From an uncultured Faecalibacterium sp. (GTDB lineage Bacteria > Bacillota > Clostridia > Oscillospirales > Ruminococcaceae), in contig UQDV01000008.1 of assembly GCA_900539945.1 (NCBI GenBank), forward strand, positions 17,712 through 81,711: a DNA stretch of 64,000 bases, written 5' to 3'. The position numbers and the translations under genes were made by a program. The notes below the pieces were generated by a model. The model did no database searches and was not told where the DNA came from. It saw only the letters and a program-made list of their open reading frames with translations. Each line of letters begins with the position of its first letter. Within the stretch, counting starts at the first letter, position 1. Positions 43,845 through 52,670 of the stretch are shown here, in pieces.

Positions 43845-46343
43845 ATGGAAGAACATCACATTCCGCAGGCGGTGCAGATCCGCAATGCCCATGTCCACAA
43901 CCTCAAGAACATTGATGTGGACATCCCACTGCACCAGATCGTGGGCATTGCGGGCGTGTCCGGCTCCGGCAAATCCTCGCTGGCACTGGGCGTGCTGTAT
44001 GCGGAGGGCTCCCGGCGCTACCTGGATGCCCTGTCCACCTACACCCGCCGCCGGATGACGCAGGCCGCCCGGGCGGGCGTGGACGAGGTGCTGTACGTTC
44101 CGGCTGCGCTGGCCCTGCACCAGCGGCCCGGCGTCCCGGGCATCCGCAGCACCTTTGGCACCGGGACCGAGCTGCTCAACAGCCTGCGGCTCATGTACTC
44201 CCGTCTGGCCAGCCACCGCTGCCCCAATGGGCATTATCTGGCCCCGTCGCTGCGGGTGGCGGCCGGGAAAGAGCTGCTCTGCCCGGAATGCGGGGCGCAG
44301 TTTCTGGCCCCGTCGGCCGAAGAGCTGGCCTTCAACTCGCAGGGGGCCTGCCCGCAGTGCGGCGGCATCGGCACGGTGCGCACGGTGGACCCGGACACGC
44401 TGGTGCCGGATGATTCCCTGACCATCGACGAGGGTGCCGTGGCCCCGTGGAACAGCCTGATGTGGTCGCTGATGACCGACATCTGCCGGGAGATGGGCGT
44501 GCGCACCAATGTGCCCTTCCGGGACCTGACCGCGCAGGAAAAGGAGATCGTGTTCCACGGTCCGGCGGAGAAAAAGCACATTTTCTATCACAACAAGAAT
44601 TCCAATCAGGCAGGGGAGCTGGACTTTACCTATTTCAATGCGACCTACACCGTGGAAAACGCGCTGGCCAAGGTCAAGGACGAAAAAGGCATGAAGCGGG
44701 TAGAAAAGTTCCTGAAAGAGGACATTTGCCCTGCGTGCCATGGCACCCGCCTTTCGGCAGCGGCCCGCGCCCCCAAGCTGCGGGGCCTCTCGCTGGATGA
44801 GGCCTGCCGGATGCCCCTTTCGGAGCTGGTCGGCTGGGTGCAGGGCGTGCCGGACAGCCTACCCGCAGAGATGCGCCCGATGGCGGAAAACATTGTGGAA
44901 TCCTTCACCGGCCCGGCAAAACGGCTGATGGACCTGGGGCTGGGCTACCTCACGCTGGACCGTGCGGCCTCGACCCTTTCCACCGGAGAGCGCCAGCGCA
45001 TGCAGCTGGCCCGCGCCGTGCGCAACCGCACCACCGGGGTGCTCTATGTGCTGGACGAACCCAGCATCGGCCTGCATCCCTCCAACGTCGTGGGCCTGAC
45101 CGGCGTGATGCACGACCTGATCGCGGACGGCAATTCGGTGATCCTGGTGGATCACGACACGCAGATTTTAAAGGAAGCAGACTGGATCGTGGAAATGGGG
45201 CCGGAAGCCGGAGCAAAGGGCGGCCATGTGATCGCACAGGGCACCATCCCGGCCATCGAGGCGGACCCGGCGTCCCAGATCGGGCCCTTCCTCTCCGGAA
45301 AGGCGGACACCCTGCGGCGAAAGCGCGCATTGGCGGACGCCCTGTTTGCACAGGGAACACTCCATCTTTCCACCGCGCAGCTCCACACGGTGAAGCCGCT
45401 GGAGGTAGACCTGCCCAAGGGGCGGCTGACCGTCGTGACCGGCGTGTCCGGCTCCGGCAAGACCACGTTGGTGCTGGAGAGCCTTGTTCCGGCACTGGAA
45501 GCCCGCATCGACGGCAAGACACTGCCGCCGCATGTCCGCGCCCTTGACGCGGAGGGCATCGCCCACGTCAAGCTCATTGATGCGACCCCCATCGGGATCA
45601 ACGTCCGCTCCACCGTTGCCACCTACGCAGGCGTCCACGATGACCTGCGCAGGCTCTTTGCGCGGTCGCCGGACGCAAAGGCACACGGCTACAAAGCCGG
45701 AGATTTTTCCTACAACACCGGGTCCCTGCGCTGTCCCGGCTGCGACGGCACCGGCGAGGTGAGCCTGGACGTGCAGTTCCTGCCGGATGTGAACATCCCC
45801 TGCCCGGACTGCCGTGGTTCCCGCTATGCCCGGGCGGCCGGACTGGTAAAACTGACCGGCCCGGCGGGGCAGACGGCCTCGCTGCCGGAGCTGATGGACA
45901 TGGACGTGAACACGGCCATTGATTTTTGCCGGAACATGAAAACGGTCTGCCAGAAGCTGAAGGTCCTGCAGCAGCTGGGCCTTGGCTACCTGACTCTGGG
46001 CGAGGAAACGCCCAGCCTTTCCGGCGGCGAAGCCCAGCGTCTGAAGCTGGCCAGCGAGATCGGCCGGACCCAGACCGATTCCGTGTTCGTGTTCGACGAG
46101 CCGTCCATCGGCCTGCACCCGCTGGATGTGCAGGTGCTGCTGGGGGTGTTCCAGGCCCTGCTGGACAATGGTGCGACTGTGGTGGTCATCGAGCATGATC
46201 TGGACGTCATTCGCAATGCGGACTACATCATCGACATGGGCCCCGGCGGCGGAGATGCCGGCGGGCGGATCGTGGCCTGCGGCACCCCGGAGCAGATCTG
46301 TAACGACCCGGCCAGCATCACTGGGCGGTATCTGCGCCGCTGA
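43845..46343 (+). CDS. UvrA-like ABC ATPase, short class
   Basis: An 832-residue protein with UvrA architecture: first Walker A GVSGSGKS near residues 37-44, zinc-finger cysteines (CPECG, CPQCG), second Walker A GVSGSGKT near 533-540, a second zinc module (CPGCDGTGEVSLDVQF...CPDC) and the canonical second signature SLSGGEAQRLKLA. Standard UvrA has about 940 residues; the missing 100 or so suggest a UvrA2-type paralog without the full UvrB-binding insert. The first signature is TLSTGERQRM instead of TLSGGE. UvrA2 proteins are linked to drug or DNA-adduct tolerance; it may not replace UvrA in repair. Start at 43845 follows AAGGAAG. Confidence 0.85.
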   Translation: MEEHHIPQAVQIRNAHVHNLKNIDVDIPLHQIVGIAGVSGSGKSSLALGVLYAEGSRRYLDALSTYTRRRMTQAARAGVDEVLYVPAALALHQRPGVPGIRSTFGTGTELLNSLRLMYSRLASHRCPNGHYLAPSLRVAAGKELLCPECGAQFLAPSAEELAFNSQGACPQCGGIGTVRTVDPDTLVPDDSLTIDEGAVAPWNSLMWSLMTDICREMGVRTNVPFRDLTAQEKEIVFHGPAEKKHIFYHNKNSNQAGELDFTYFNATYTVENALAKVKDEKGMKRVEKFLKEDICPACHGTRLSAAARAPKLRGLSLDEACRMPLSELVGWVQGVPDSLPAEMRPMAENIVESFTGPAKRLMDLGLGYLTLDRAASTLSTGERQRMQLARAVRNRTTGVLYVLDEPSIGLHPSNVVGLTGVMHDLIADGNSVILVDHDTQILKEADWIVEMGPEAGAKGGHVIAQGTIPAIEADPASQIGPFLSGKADTLRRKRALADALFAQGTLHLSTAQLHTVKPLEVDLPKGRLTVVTGVSGSGKTTLVLESLVPALEARIDGKTLPPHVRALDAEGIAHVKLIDATPIGINVRSTVATYAGVHDDLRRLFARSPDAKAHGYKAGDFSYNTGSLRCPGCDGTGEVSLDVQFLPDVNIPCPDCRGSRYARAAGLVKLTGPAGQTASLPELMDMDVNTAIDFCRNMKTVCQKLKVLQQLGLGYLTLGEETPSLSGGEAQRLKLASEIGRTQTDSVFVFDEPSIGLHPLDVQVLLGVFQALLDNGATVVVIEHDLDVIRNADYIIDMGPGGGDAGGRIVACGTPEQICNDPASITGRYLRR

Positions 46344-46420
46344 TGGCTGCAGTTTGCTGTTGTGTTTTGCGCCCGGATATGCTATCATCGGGCCAGAAGC
46401 AATGCGAGGAGGAGTTTTCT

Positions 46421-47269
46421 ATGATCCAATTTGGCCTGCGTCTGCACGACGCCGAAAAGCTGCCCCTGGAGCAGGTGCTCCCGCTGGTGCGTCAGCGGGG
46501 TTTCACCTGTGCTCACCTGGCCCTGAGCAAATCCCTCAAGGAGGTGCCCAACACGCCGAGCGCCCTCACCCCCGGTTACGCCGCCTATCTGCGCCGCCTG
46601 TTTGCCCAGCACGGCATTGACATTGCCGTGCTGGGCAACTACCTCAACCTGGCCCACCCGGACGAGGACGCTCTGCACGCCATTCAGGAAAAATACTACG
46701 CCCACATCCGCTTTGCCAGCCTGCTGGGCTGCGGCATGGTGGGCACCGAGACCGGTGCACCCAACGCGGAGTACAAGTTCTGCCCGGAGTGCCGCAGTGA
46801 CGCGGCCCTTGCCACCTTTATCAGGAACTTCAAGCCGGTGGTGCGCTGCGCCGAGCAGTACGGTGTGACCATTGCCATCGAGCCGGTGGTCAAGCACATC
46901 GTGTACGATGCCAAGCGTGCCCGCACCGTGCTGGACGAGATCGGCAGCCCCAACCTGCAGATCCTGCTGGACCCGGTGAACCTGCTGAATATGGAAAACG
47001 TGGACGCCCGCGAGGAGGTGTTCGCCGAGGCCATCGAGCTGCTGGGCAAGGATGTGGCCATGATCCACTTCAAGGACTTCCTGCGCAAGGACGCCGGCGG
47101 GCAGCTGGCCGCCACCGGTGCCGGGCAGGGCGGCATGGGCGATTACCGCACCATCCTGCGCTTTGCCAAGCAGGAAAAGCCCTGGGTGTTCGCCACACTG
47201 GAAAACACCACGCCGGAGAATTCGGTCCAGTGCCTGCAATACCTGCAAAAGCAGTACGACGCGTGCTGA
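46421..47269 (+). CDS. Sugar phosphate isomerase/epimerase-fold protein
   Basis: A 282-residue xylose-isomerase-like TIM barrel (AP endonuclease 2 family). Visible are RGFTCAHLALSKS at strand 1, GTETG near residue 110, IAIEPVVKHI, QILLDPVNLLN and MIHFKDF, which carry the metal-binding Glu, Asp and His residues expected in the fold. It probably isomerises or epimerises a sugar or a polyol; the substrate cannot be told. Start at 46421 behind GAGGAGG. It stands alone between the UvrA-like gene and a strong terminator. Confidence 0.85.
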   Translation: MIQFGLRLHDAEKLPLEQVLPLVRQRGFTCAHLALSKSLKEVPNTPSALTPGYAAYLRRLFAQHGIDIAVLGNYLNLAHPDEDALHAIQEKYYAHIRFASLLGCGMVGTETGAPNAEYKFCPECRSDAALATFIRNFKPVVRCAEQYGVTIAIEPVVKHIVYDAKRARTVLDEIGSPNLQILLDPVNLLNMENVDAREEVFAEAIELLGKDVAMIHFKDFLRKDAGGQLAATGAGQGGMGDYRTILRFAKQEKPWVFATLENTTPENSVQCLQYLQKQYDAC

Positions 47270-47276
47270 ATCTGCC

Positions 47277-47340
47277 CCAATCACAAAAGGGTCTGCTGCC
47301 GGAAATGGCAGCAGACCCTTTTGTGATCTTTTGTGATAGA
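47277..47340. terminator. Bidirectional terminator
   Basis: A long perfect stem, AATCACAAAAGGGTCTGCTG and onward, with its complement ending CCTTTTGTGATCTTTT, between convergent genes. Confidence 0.9.
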
Positions 47341-47344
47341 GAAA

Positions 47345-48193
47345 TCAATCCAGATCCAGTTTGTTCTTCATCAGCCAGTTGGTGGCGGCAAAGTAGATAC
47401 CGCACAGCACCGCATCGGCCAGCAGGGAAACCAGCACGGCGCGGAGATAGGTCTGGAGATAGGTCTGGTTCACTGCCACCTGCCAGGTGACGTCGCCGAT
47501 GGCCGTGGAAGTCACCACCGTGCCCAGGTCAACGTTATCGCTGGCGTAGGGCAGCAGGGCCAAAAGACGGTTCTGCAGGACGTTCAGACCCACAAAGGCC
47601 GCGATGCCCACCAGCGCAAAATGCTGCTTGAACTGATGCCCGATCATGCAGGCGGTGTACAGGCACAGGATGGAGCAGACCAGCGTGGCCAGCCACTCGA
47701 TGGCTGTGAGCAGCAGCATGAATCCGCTGACATTCAGAACGCGCTGCAGAATATCTGCCAGCTGCCGGAAGTCGCGCACGGCACCGGCCCAGTCCGAGAA
47801 GATGCCGTTGACGTTCAGCATCCCGCACAGGAAGAATACACCGAGGGAAAGCGCGATGACCAGGATGCTGCACAGCAGCCACACCATGCTGGAGATGAGC
47901 TTGGACAGGATGAGCTGCGCCGGGGTGACCGGCAGGGTGTGCATCAGATAACCCTCGCGCCCCAGCAGGTTGCGGGTGAACCGCTGGATGATGGTGAGCG
48001 CGGTGATGACTGCAATGGCGACACACAGCATCAGGTAAACGATCGTGACGACGACGATGGGAAAATCAGAAACCAGTGCCGGAAAGCGGAAGAACGCCCC
48101 CAGCAGTGCAGCAGCAGCCAGAATGGCCAGATACAGTCCGCCGTAAATGCGGCAGGTGGCCTTGAACTCATACTTTAAAAGTTTGCTCAGCAT
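47345..48193 (-). CDS. ABC transporter permease (GntR-controlled unit)
   Basis: A 282-residue membrane protein with about six hydrophobic segments and a cytoplasmic start (MLSKLLKYEFKATCR), plus LMHTLPVTPAQLILSKLI between spans 2 and 3, a loop that is typical of this ABC-2-like family and contacts the ATPase. Its start overlaps the ATPase gene by 7 bases. The unit GntR-ATPase-permease resembles YtrABC-type operons that answer to cell-wall antibiotics. Confidence 0.87.
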   Translation of the reverse strand: MLSKLLKYEFKATCRIYGGLYLAILAAAALLGAFFRFPALVSDFPIVVVTIVYLMLCVAIAVITALTIIQRFTRNLLGREGYLMHTLPVTPAQLILSKLISSMVWLLCSILVIALSLGVFFLCGMLNVNGIFSDWAGAVRDFRQLADILQRVLNVSGFMLLLTAIEWLATLVCSILCLYTACMIGHQFKQHFALVGIAAFVGLNVLQNRLLALLPYASDNVDLGTVVTSTAIGDVTWQVAVNQTYLQTYLRAVLVSLLADAVLCGIYFAATNWLMKNKLDLD

Positions 48194-48888
48194 TTGAATA
48201 CCTCCCGGAAATATGCATCCACGCTCATGCCCTCAGTCTCGCGGAGCTCCTCCACGCTGCGATGGGCGAACACCCGGCCGTCCTTCAGGAAGATGGCCTC
48301 GTCCAGCACCGGCTCGATGTCCCCGATGAGGTGGGTGGACAGGATGACCGTTGCGTCCTTGCTGTAGTTGCTGATGATGGTGTGCAGGATGTAGTCGCGG
48401 GCGGCGGGGTCCACGCCGCCGATGGGCTCATCCAGCAGGTAAAGCCGGGCCGCGCGGCTCATGGCCAGGATGAGCTGCACTTTTTCCTTGTTGCCCTTGG
48501 AGAGGGTCCTGAGCTTTGCGGTGCGGGCAATGTGCAGGGTGTCCAGCATCTCAAAGGCCTTGGCGGGGTCAAAGTCGGCGTAAAAATCCGTGAACATGCC
48601 CACCAGCTGCTCTACCTGCATCCAGTCGGGCAGCCAGTCGGCGTCCGGCAGGTAGGAAACAAGGGCCTTGGTGTCCGGGCCGGGGGCCATGCCGGCTACC
48701 TTGATGCTGCCGGACGTGGGCTGCAGCAGGCCGTTGGCCAGCTTGATGAGGGTGGTCTTGCCGCTGCCGTTGGGGCCCAGCAGGCCCACGATGCGGCCAA
48801 AATTCACATGCAGATCCACGCCGTCCAGCGCGGTCTTGTCTTTGTCGTAGCACTTGGTCAGTGCTTCACAGGTCAGAATCTCACTCAT
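48187..48888 (-). CDS. ABC transporter ATP-binding protein (YtrB-like)
   Basis: A 233-residue ATPase. Walker A GPNGSGKT about 38-45, Walker B YLLDEPIGGVDP, H-loop in STHLIGD. The signature is unusual: LSKGNKEKVQLI instead of LSGGQ, a form seen in YtrB-type exporters. Its ATG overlaps the stop of the regulator gene (ATGA), and the permease follows with an overlap. Confidence 0.92.
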   Translation of the reverse strand: MSEILTCEALTKCYDKDKTALDGVDLHVNFGRIVGLLGPNGSGKTTLIKLANGLLQPTSGSIKVAGMAPGPDTKALVSYLPDADWLPDWMQVEQLVGMFTDFYADFDPAKAFEMLDTLHIARTAKLRTLSKGNKEKVQLILAMSRAARLYLLDEPIGGVDPAARDYILHTIISNYSKDATVILSTHLIGDIEPVLDEAIFLKDGRVFAHRSVEELRETEGMSVDAYFREVFKC

Positions 48889-49262
48889 TGTGCATCCTCC
48901 TTGGTGGTGTCCAGCTGCTCCAGCAGGGCAGCCGCGCGTGCAGGGCTGTAGCCGATGCCGCGCATCTTGACCAGAAATTCTTCCGCCAGTTTCCGGGCGG
49001 CTTCGGTCCGAAGCTGTTCGATCAATTCGGTGTCCTCCGTAACATAGCGGCCTGAGGTGCGTTCGGTGCGCACCAGACCTTCGGTTTCCAGCTGGGCCAG
49101 GGCCCGCTGCATGGTGTTGGGATTGACCCCGGCGGCTGCGGCAAGGTCCCGCACCGAGTCCAGGTGCCCGCCGGGCGGGTAGGTGCCTGCCAGGATGCGG
49201 GCCTTGAGCCGTTCCACCAGCTGTGCATAGATCGGGCGGCTGGAATCAAACTGTTCCGACAT
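48885..49262 (-). CDS. GntR-family regulator (YtrA subfamily)
   Basis: A 125-residue repressor: winged helix-turn-helix at about 10-75 (IYAQLVERLKARILAG, LDSVRDLAAAAGVNPNTMQRAL, GLVRTERTSGRYVTED), then a short helical tail of about 45 residues in place of a ligand domain. That short tail defines the YtrA subfamily. Start at 49262 follows AAGGAG; the open frame upstream crosses the promoter and operator. It probably represses its own operon through the palindrome at 49284. Confidence 0.92.
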   Translation of the reverse strand: MSEQFDSSRPIYAQLVERLKARILAGTYPPGGHLDSVRDLAAAAGVNPNTMQRALAQLETEGLVRTERTSGRYVTEDTELIEQLRTEAARKLAEEFLVKMRGIGYSPARAAALLEQLDTTKEDAQ

Positions 49263-49283
49263 ACTGTTGTCTCCTTGTGTTGC

Positions 49284-49331
49284 TGTATTAAGCGCTTGAT
49301 ACAATAATACACGATCTGCCCCGCTTGTCAA
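49284..49331 (-). promoter_or_regulatory. Promoter and operator of the GntR/ABC operon
   Basis: On the minus strand TTGACA (49331-49326), 16-base spacer, TATTAT (49309-49304). Directly after the -10 lies the near-perfect palindrome TGTATTAAGCGCTTGATACA (49284-49303), which would block the transcription start when bound by the YtrA-type repressor. Confidence 0.7.
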
Positions 49332-49340
49332 GCCCTTTTG

Positions 49341-49386
49341 GCAAAAAAAGAAGAGCTGCTGCGAAAAAATACGCAGCAGCTCTGAA
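49341..49386 (-). terminator. Terminator of the bicupin gene
   Basis: AGAGCTGCTGCG pairs perfectly with CGCAGCAGCTCT; read on the minus strand it is followed by TTCTTTTTTT. Confidence 0.85.
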
Positions 49387-49399
49387 AATCAGAACAAAT

Positions 49400-50053
49400 T
49401 TACTCCAGCACCAGCAACAGGCTCATCTTGAACTTGCCCTGTGCGGTCACACTGTGCAGGCCGTTCTTGTCAAAACGGAAGCTCTGGCCTGCGGTCAGCT
49501 CGTAGTCCTGGCCCTCGTAGCCGATGATGGCCTTGCCCTCCAGTGCGGTCAGGATGGCGTTGCCGGGAGCACGGTGCGGGGTCAGGCCGGTGCCCTCGTC
49601 AAAGGCCATCAGCACGAATTTCATGTTGTCGGTGTGAGCCAGGTCCAGGTTGGCGATGCTGCCCTCTTCGTAAGAGATCAGGTCCTTCAGTTCGGTGGCT
49701 GCGCCTGCTTTGAGGATGCTGTTCATCGTAAGGTTCTCCTTTTTGATGATGATTTCGGTATAGATAAGGCCGTTGTCGGTGCGGGTGCCGCACAGCGTTC
49801 CGGGCGGCACCCAGAGCAGCTGGCCGGGGTGCATGGGGACGTCGTGGGCGTCGCTGCCCAGAACAAAGGTCCCGCTGCCCTCACCGCCCAGATACAGGGT
49901 GGTGCAGTCGTAGAACTCCGGGGTGATGGAGGTGCCTGCACCCAGCGAAAACCAGGTGACGGGCACCTCCCGCCCGAGCTGTGCCGGGCGGGAAACGGTC
50001 ATGGCCGGGCGGATGGGCCGCACCTGCGAGGGGGCGAAGGGCTGGTTGAACAT
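49400..50053 (-). CDS. Two-domain cupin protein
   Basis: A 217-residue protein of two fused cupin barrels: residues about 30-108 (PGQLLWVPPGTLCGT as motif) and about 125-217 (PHRAPGNAILTALEG and FRFDKNGLHSVTA). The second half starts with its own-looking MNSILKAGAATELKDL, so a fusion of two once separate genes is likely. Metal-binding histidines are visible in the second domain (PHRAPGN, LHSV), less clearly in the first. No DNA-binding domain. Start at 50053 follows AAGGAG. It diverges from the alcohol dehydrogenase gene; the function may be sensing or a small-molecule isomerase, but this cannot be told. Confidence 0.8.
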   Translation of the reverse strand: MFNQPFAPSQVRPIRPAMTVSRPAQLGREVPVTWFSLGAGTSITPEFYDCTTLYLGGEGSGTFVLGSDAHDVPMHPGQLLWVPPGTLCGTRTDNGLIYTEIIIKKENLTMNSILKAGAATELKDLISYEEGSIANLDLAHTDNMKFVLMAFDEGTGLTPHRAPGNAILTALEGKAIIGYEGQDYELTAGQSFRFDKNGLHSVTAQGKFKMSLLLVLE

Positions 50054-50153
50054 AAAACGGACTCCTTGTGTGGGAAGTGGAGCCGCCAATTCCGCTGCGG
50101 CAGCGGGGTGGACGGCTTATTTTTTATAGTATACCCCTTTTGTAGGGTGAAAT

Positions 50154-50171
50154 CCGTGGTTATAACCACGG
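50154..50171. promoter_or_regulatory. 18-bp perfect palindrome, candidate operator
   Basis: CCGTGGTTATAACCACGG lies in the 303 bases between the divergent cupin and dehydrogenase genes. On the minus strand a TATACT box (about 50135-50130) lies about 19 bases further on, so a bound regulator would sit near the -35 of the cupin promoter. Confidence 0.5.
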
Positions 50172-50268
50172 AATATGAAAAATAGCACGATTCCTTCAAA
50201 ACGATGCAATCTGTCCAGAAAAAATGAGGATGATATCAAAAGTTACAGAGATTTCATACAATTCTGCA

Positions 50269-50331
50269 TTGCAAATTTTTTGACGATGTGCTATGCTGAA
50301 AAGCAGAGAATCGCCGCCGGAACCGGCGGCG
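50269..50331 (+). promoter_or_regulatory. Promoter and leader hairpin of the dehydrogenase gene
   Basis: TTGCAA (50269-50274), 17-base spacer, TATGCT (50292-50297). A GC-rich hairpin, CGCCGCCGG-AA-CCGGCGGCG, lies at about 50312-50331, near the 5' end of the message and upstream of the GGAGG ribosome site. Confidence 0.55.
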
Positions 50332-50356
50332 CAAATGAGTTTGGAGGATTTGACTT

Positions 50357-51505
50357 ATGGCTGATCGCATCGTTCTGAATACCATTTCCTACCATGGCCA
50401 TGGTGCCATCGAGAACATTGTGCCGGAGCTCACCGCCCGCGGCTACAAAAAGGCCTTCGTCTGCTCGGACCCCGACCTGATCAAGTTCGGCGTCACCAAG
50501 AAGGTCACCGACCTGCTGGACGCCGCAAACTTTGCCTACAGCGTGTACAGTGAGATCAAGCCCAACCCCACCATTGCCAATGTGCAGGACGGTGTGGCCG
50601 CTTTCAAGGCTGCCGAAGCAGACTGCATCGTGACCATCGGCGGCGGCTCCTCCATGGACACGGCCAAGGCCATCGGCATCATCATCAACAACCCGGAGTT
50701 TGCAGACGTCCGCTCTCTGGAGGGTGTGGCTCCCACCAAGAAGCACGCCGTGTTCACCATCGCGGTGCCCACCACTGCCGGTACGGCTGCTGAGGTCACC
50801 ATCAACTACGTCATCACCGATGTGGAGAAGAAGCGCAAGTTCGTCTGCGTGGACACCAACGACATCCCGGAGATCGCCGTGGTGGACCCCGATATGATGT
50901 CCTCCATGCCCAAGGGCCTGACCGCTGCCACCGGTATGGACGCACTGACCCATGCCATTGAGGGTTATATCACCAAGGGCCACTGCACGATCTCCGACAT
51001 GTTCCATCTGGAAGCCATCAAGCTCATCAGCGAGAACCTGCGCGGTGCCGTGCAGAACACCCCGGAAGGCCGTGAGGGCATGGCTCTGGGCCAGTACATC
51101 GCCGGTATGGGCTTCTCCAACGTGGGCCTGGGCATCGTGCACTCCATGGCACACGGCCTGTCCGCCCTGTATGATACCCCTCACGGCGTGGCCTGCGCCA
51201 TCCTGCTGCCGGTGGGCCTGGAATACAACAAGACCGTCGCCGGTGAGCGCTACCGTGCCGTCGGCAAGGCCATGGGCGTGAAGGGCATCGACGAGATGAA
51301 CGACGCCGAGGCAGCCGATGCCACCATCGCCGCCGTCAAGCAGCTGAGCGCCGATGTGGGCATCCCCACAAACCTGCACGGCATCCTGAAGGAAGAGGAC
51401 ATCCAGTTCCTGGCCGAGTCCGCTTATGCCGACGCCTGCCGCCCTGGCAACCCGCGTGACACCAGCGTGGAAGAGATCGTGGAGCTGTACAAGAGCCAGC
51501 TGTAA
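50357..51505 (+). CDS. fucO: Iron-containing alcohol dehydrogenase, lactaldehyde reductase type
   Basis: A 382-residue group III alcohol dehydrogenase. It matches FucO over its length: GGGSSMDTAKAIGI (NAD binding), NNPEFADVRSLEG, PTTAGTAAEVTINYVITD, GMDALTHAIEGYI, GLGIVHSMAHGLSALYDTPHGVACA; the last carries metal-binding histidines. It reduces lactaldehyde to 1,2-propanediol with NADH in fucose or rhamnose breakdown and can act on other aldehydes. No fucose or rhamnose genes are adjacent, so it may serve general redox balance. Start at 50357 follows TTGGAGG. Ends with a strong terminator. Confidence 0.9.
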   Translation: MADRIVLNTISYHGHGAIENIVPELTARGYKKAFVCSDPDLIKFGVTKKVTDLLDAANFAYSVYSEIKPNPTIANVQDGVAAFKAAEADCIVTIGGGSSMDTAKAIGIIINNPEFADVRSLEGVAPTKKHAVFTIAVPTTAGTAAEVTINYVITDVEKKRKFVCVDTNDIPEIAVVDPDMMSSMPKGLTAATGMDALTHAIEGYITKGHCTISDMFHLEAIKLISENLRGAVQNTPEGREGMALGQYIAGMGFSNVGLGIVHSMAHGLSALYDTPHGVACAILLPVGLEYNKTVAGERYRAVGKAMGVKGIDEMNDAEAADATIAAVKQLSADVGIPTNLHGILKEEDIQFLAESAYADACRPGNPRDTSVEEIVELYKSQL

Positions 51506-51532
51506 CCCTACAGCCTGAACCATCCGCGTAAA

Positions 51533-51580
51533 CCAAAGGCCCCGCACCGTTCCGTTCGGAACCGGTGCGGGGCCTTTTGG
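51533..51580. terminator. Bidirectional terminator
   Basis: CCAAAGGCCCCGCACCG and its complement CGGTGCGGGGCCTTTTGG form a long stem between the convergent dehydrogenase and patatin genes. Confidence 0.9.
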
Positions 51581-51600
51581 ATGATGCACTGCCGCAAAAC

Positions 51601-52464
51601 TTATTCGGCTGCGCGGGACTGCTCCACAAAAGCGGCGATCTTGTCCACCTGGATCTCGGCCACGGCACGGCCGGTGTCGTACACGCGGCGCAGCTGGGCG
51701 GGGTCACGCTCCATGGAGCCGATCTCCAGCGGGATCGGCGGCCGGATGACAAAGGCCTGGCCGGTCTGCTCCAGCATGGCCACATGTTCCAGTGTCTCGT
51801 TGTAGCGCTCGTGGCGGTCGGCCACGGCCTCCACAAAGGCGGGGTAGCGCAGGTAGCGCGCCCGGATGGCGGGCAGCATCTTGTTTTTCTTTTTCACAAA
51901 GTCCTTGGGCTGGGTCAGCACGATGAGGTTGCGCTTGTAGCCGATGGACTCAAAGAAGCGCACCGGGATGGAATCTGCAACGCCGCCGTCCAGCAGCTGG
52001 TAGTGGCCGATCTTCACGATCTTTGCGGCCAGCGGCATGGAGGACGACGCCTGCATCCACTGGATGTCCTCGGCGTCGCCGGTGCGGCACTTGTGGTAGA
52101 TGGGGTCGCCGGTGCGCACATCGGTGCACACCAAAAAAAAGTCCATGGGATCTTCCCGAAAGGTTTTGGCGTCAAACGGATCCAGCTTTTCCGGCACGGT
52201 GTGATAGCAGAACTGCTCGCTGTACAGGTTGCCGGTGCGCAGCAGGTTGCCAAAGCTGGCGTAGCGCTTATCTTTGCAGTATTCGGTGCTGTAGCGGATG
52301 GTGCGCCCGATCTGGTGCGACTTATAGTTGCAGCCGAACACGGCCCCCGCCGAAACACCGATGGCACCGTCCACCGTAATGCCGTGCTCCATCAGCACAT
52401 CCAGAACACCGGCGGTGAACATGCCGCGCATAGCCCCGCCTTCCAGTACAAGTCCCGTTTTCAT
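51601..52464 (-). CDS. Patatin-like phospholipase
   Basis: A 287-residue cytoplasmic serine hydrolase of the patatin family (YjjU/RssA type). Oxyanion loop GGAMRG at 9-14, nucleophile elbow GVSAG with Ser38, and the catalytic aspartate Asp159 in LLDGGVADS. Such enzymes release fatty acids from membrane lipids; the natural substrate is unknown. Start at 52464 (MKTGLVLEGG) chosen because the conserved N-terminal strand begins there and GGGAG precedes it; the open frame extends 71 codons upstream without support. A short C-terminal tail (about 230-287) carries a region rich in charged residues. Confidence 0.9.
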   Translation of the reverse strand: MKTGLVLEGGAMRGMFTAGVLDVLMEHGITVDGAIGVSAGAVFGCNYKSHQIGRTIRYSTEYCKDKRYASFGNLLRTGNLYSEQFCYHTVPEKLDPFDAKTFREDPMDFFLVCTDVRTGDPIYHKCRTGDAEDIQWMQASSSMPLAAKIVKIGHYQLLDGGVADSIPVRFFESIGYKRNLIVLTQPKDFVKKKNKMLPAIRARYLRYPAFVEAVADRHERYNETLEHVAMLEQTGQAFVIRPPIPLEIGSMERDPAQLRRVYDTGRAVAEIQVDKIAAFVEQSRAAE

Positions 52465-52670
52465 AACCGTTCTCCCTCTCCTCCGATCGGCATACAGGCA
52501 CCGGTCTTTCTTCCAAGTATACTCAAAAATCAGCAAAGCACAAGAGCGCCGAAAGCCAAAAATTACAGAACTGTTTTGCGGAGTTTCGGTGCTTTTTGCC
52601 ATAGGCATGCTTTTGGAAAAAGCCCACGCAGATGCAGCCTGGATTTTTTCAAATTTGGGCACAAAGCCAC

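Noticed and set aside
41484..44741. A 1085-codon minus-strand open frame opposite pnp and the UvrA-like gene
   Set aside because: It is the shadow of GC-rich codon use in two well-identified genes; its protein is rich in His, Val and Asp without any domain.
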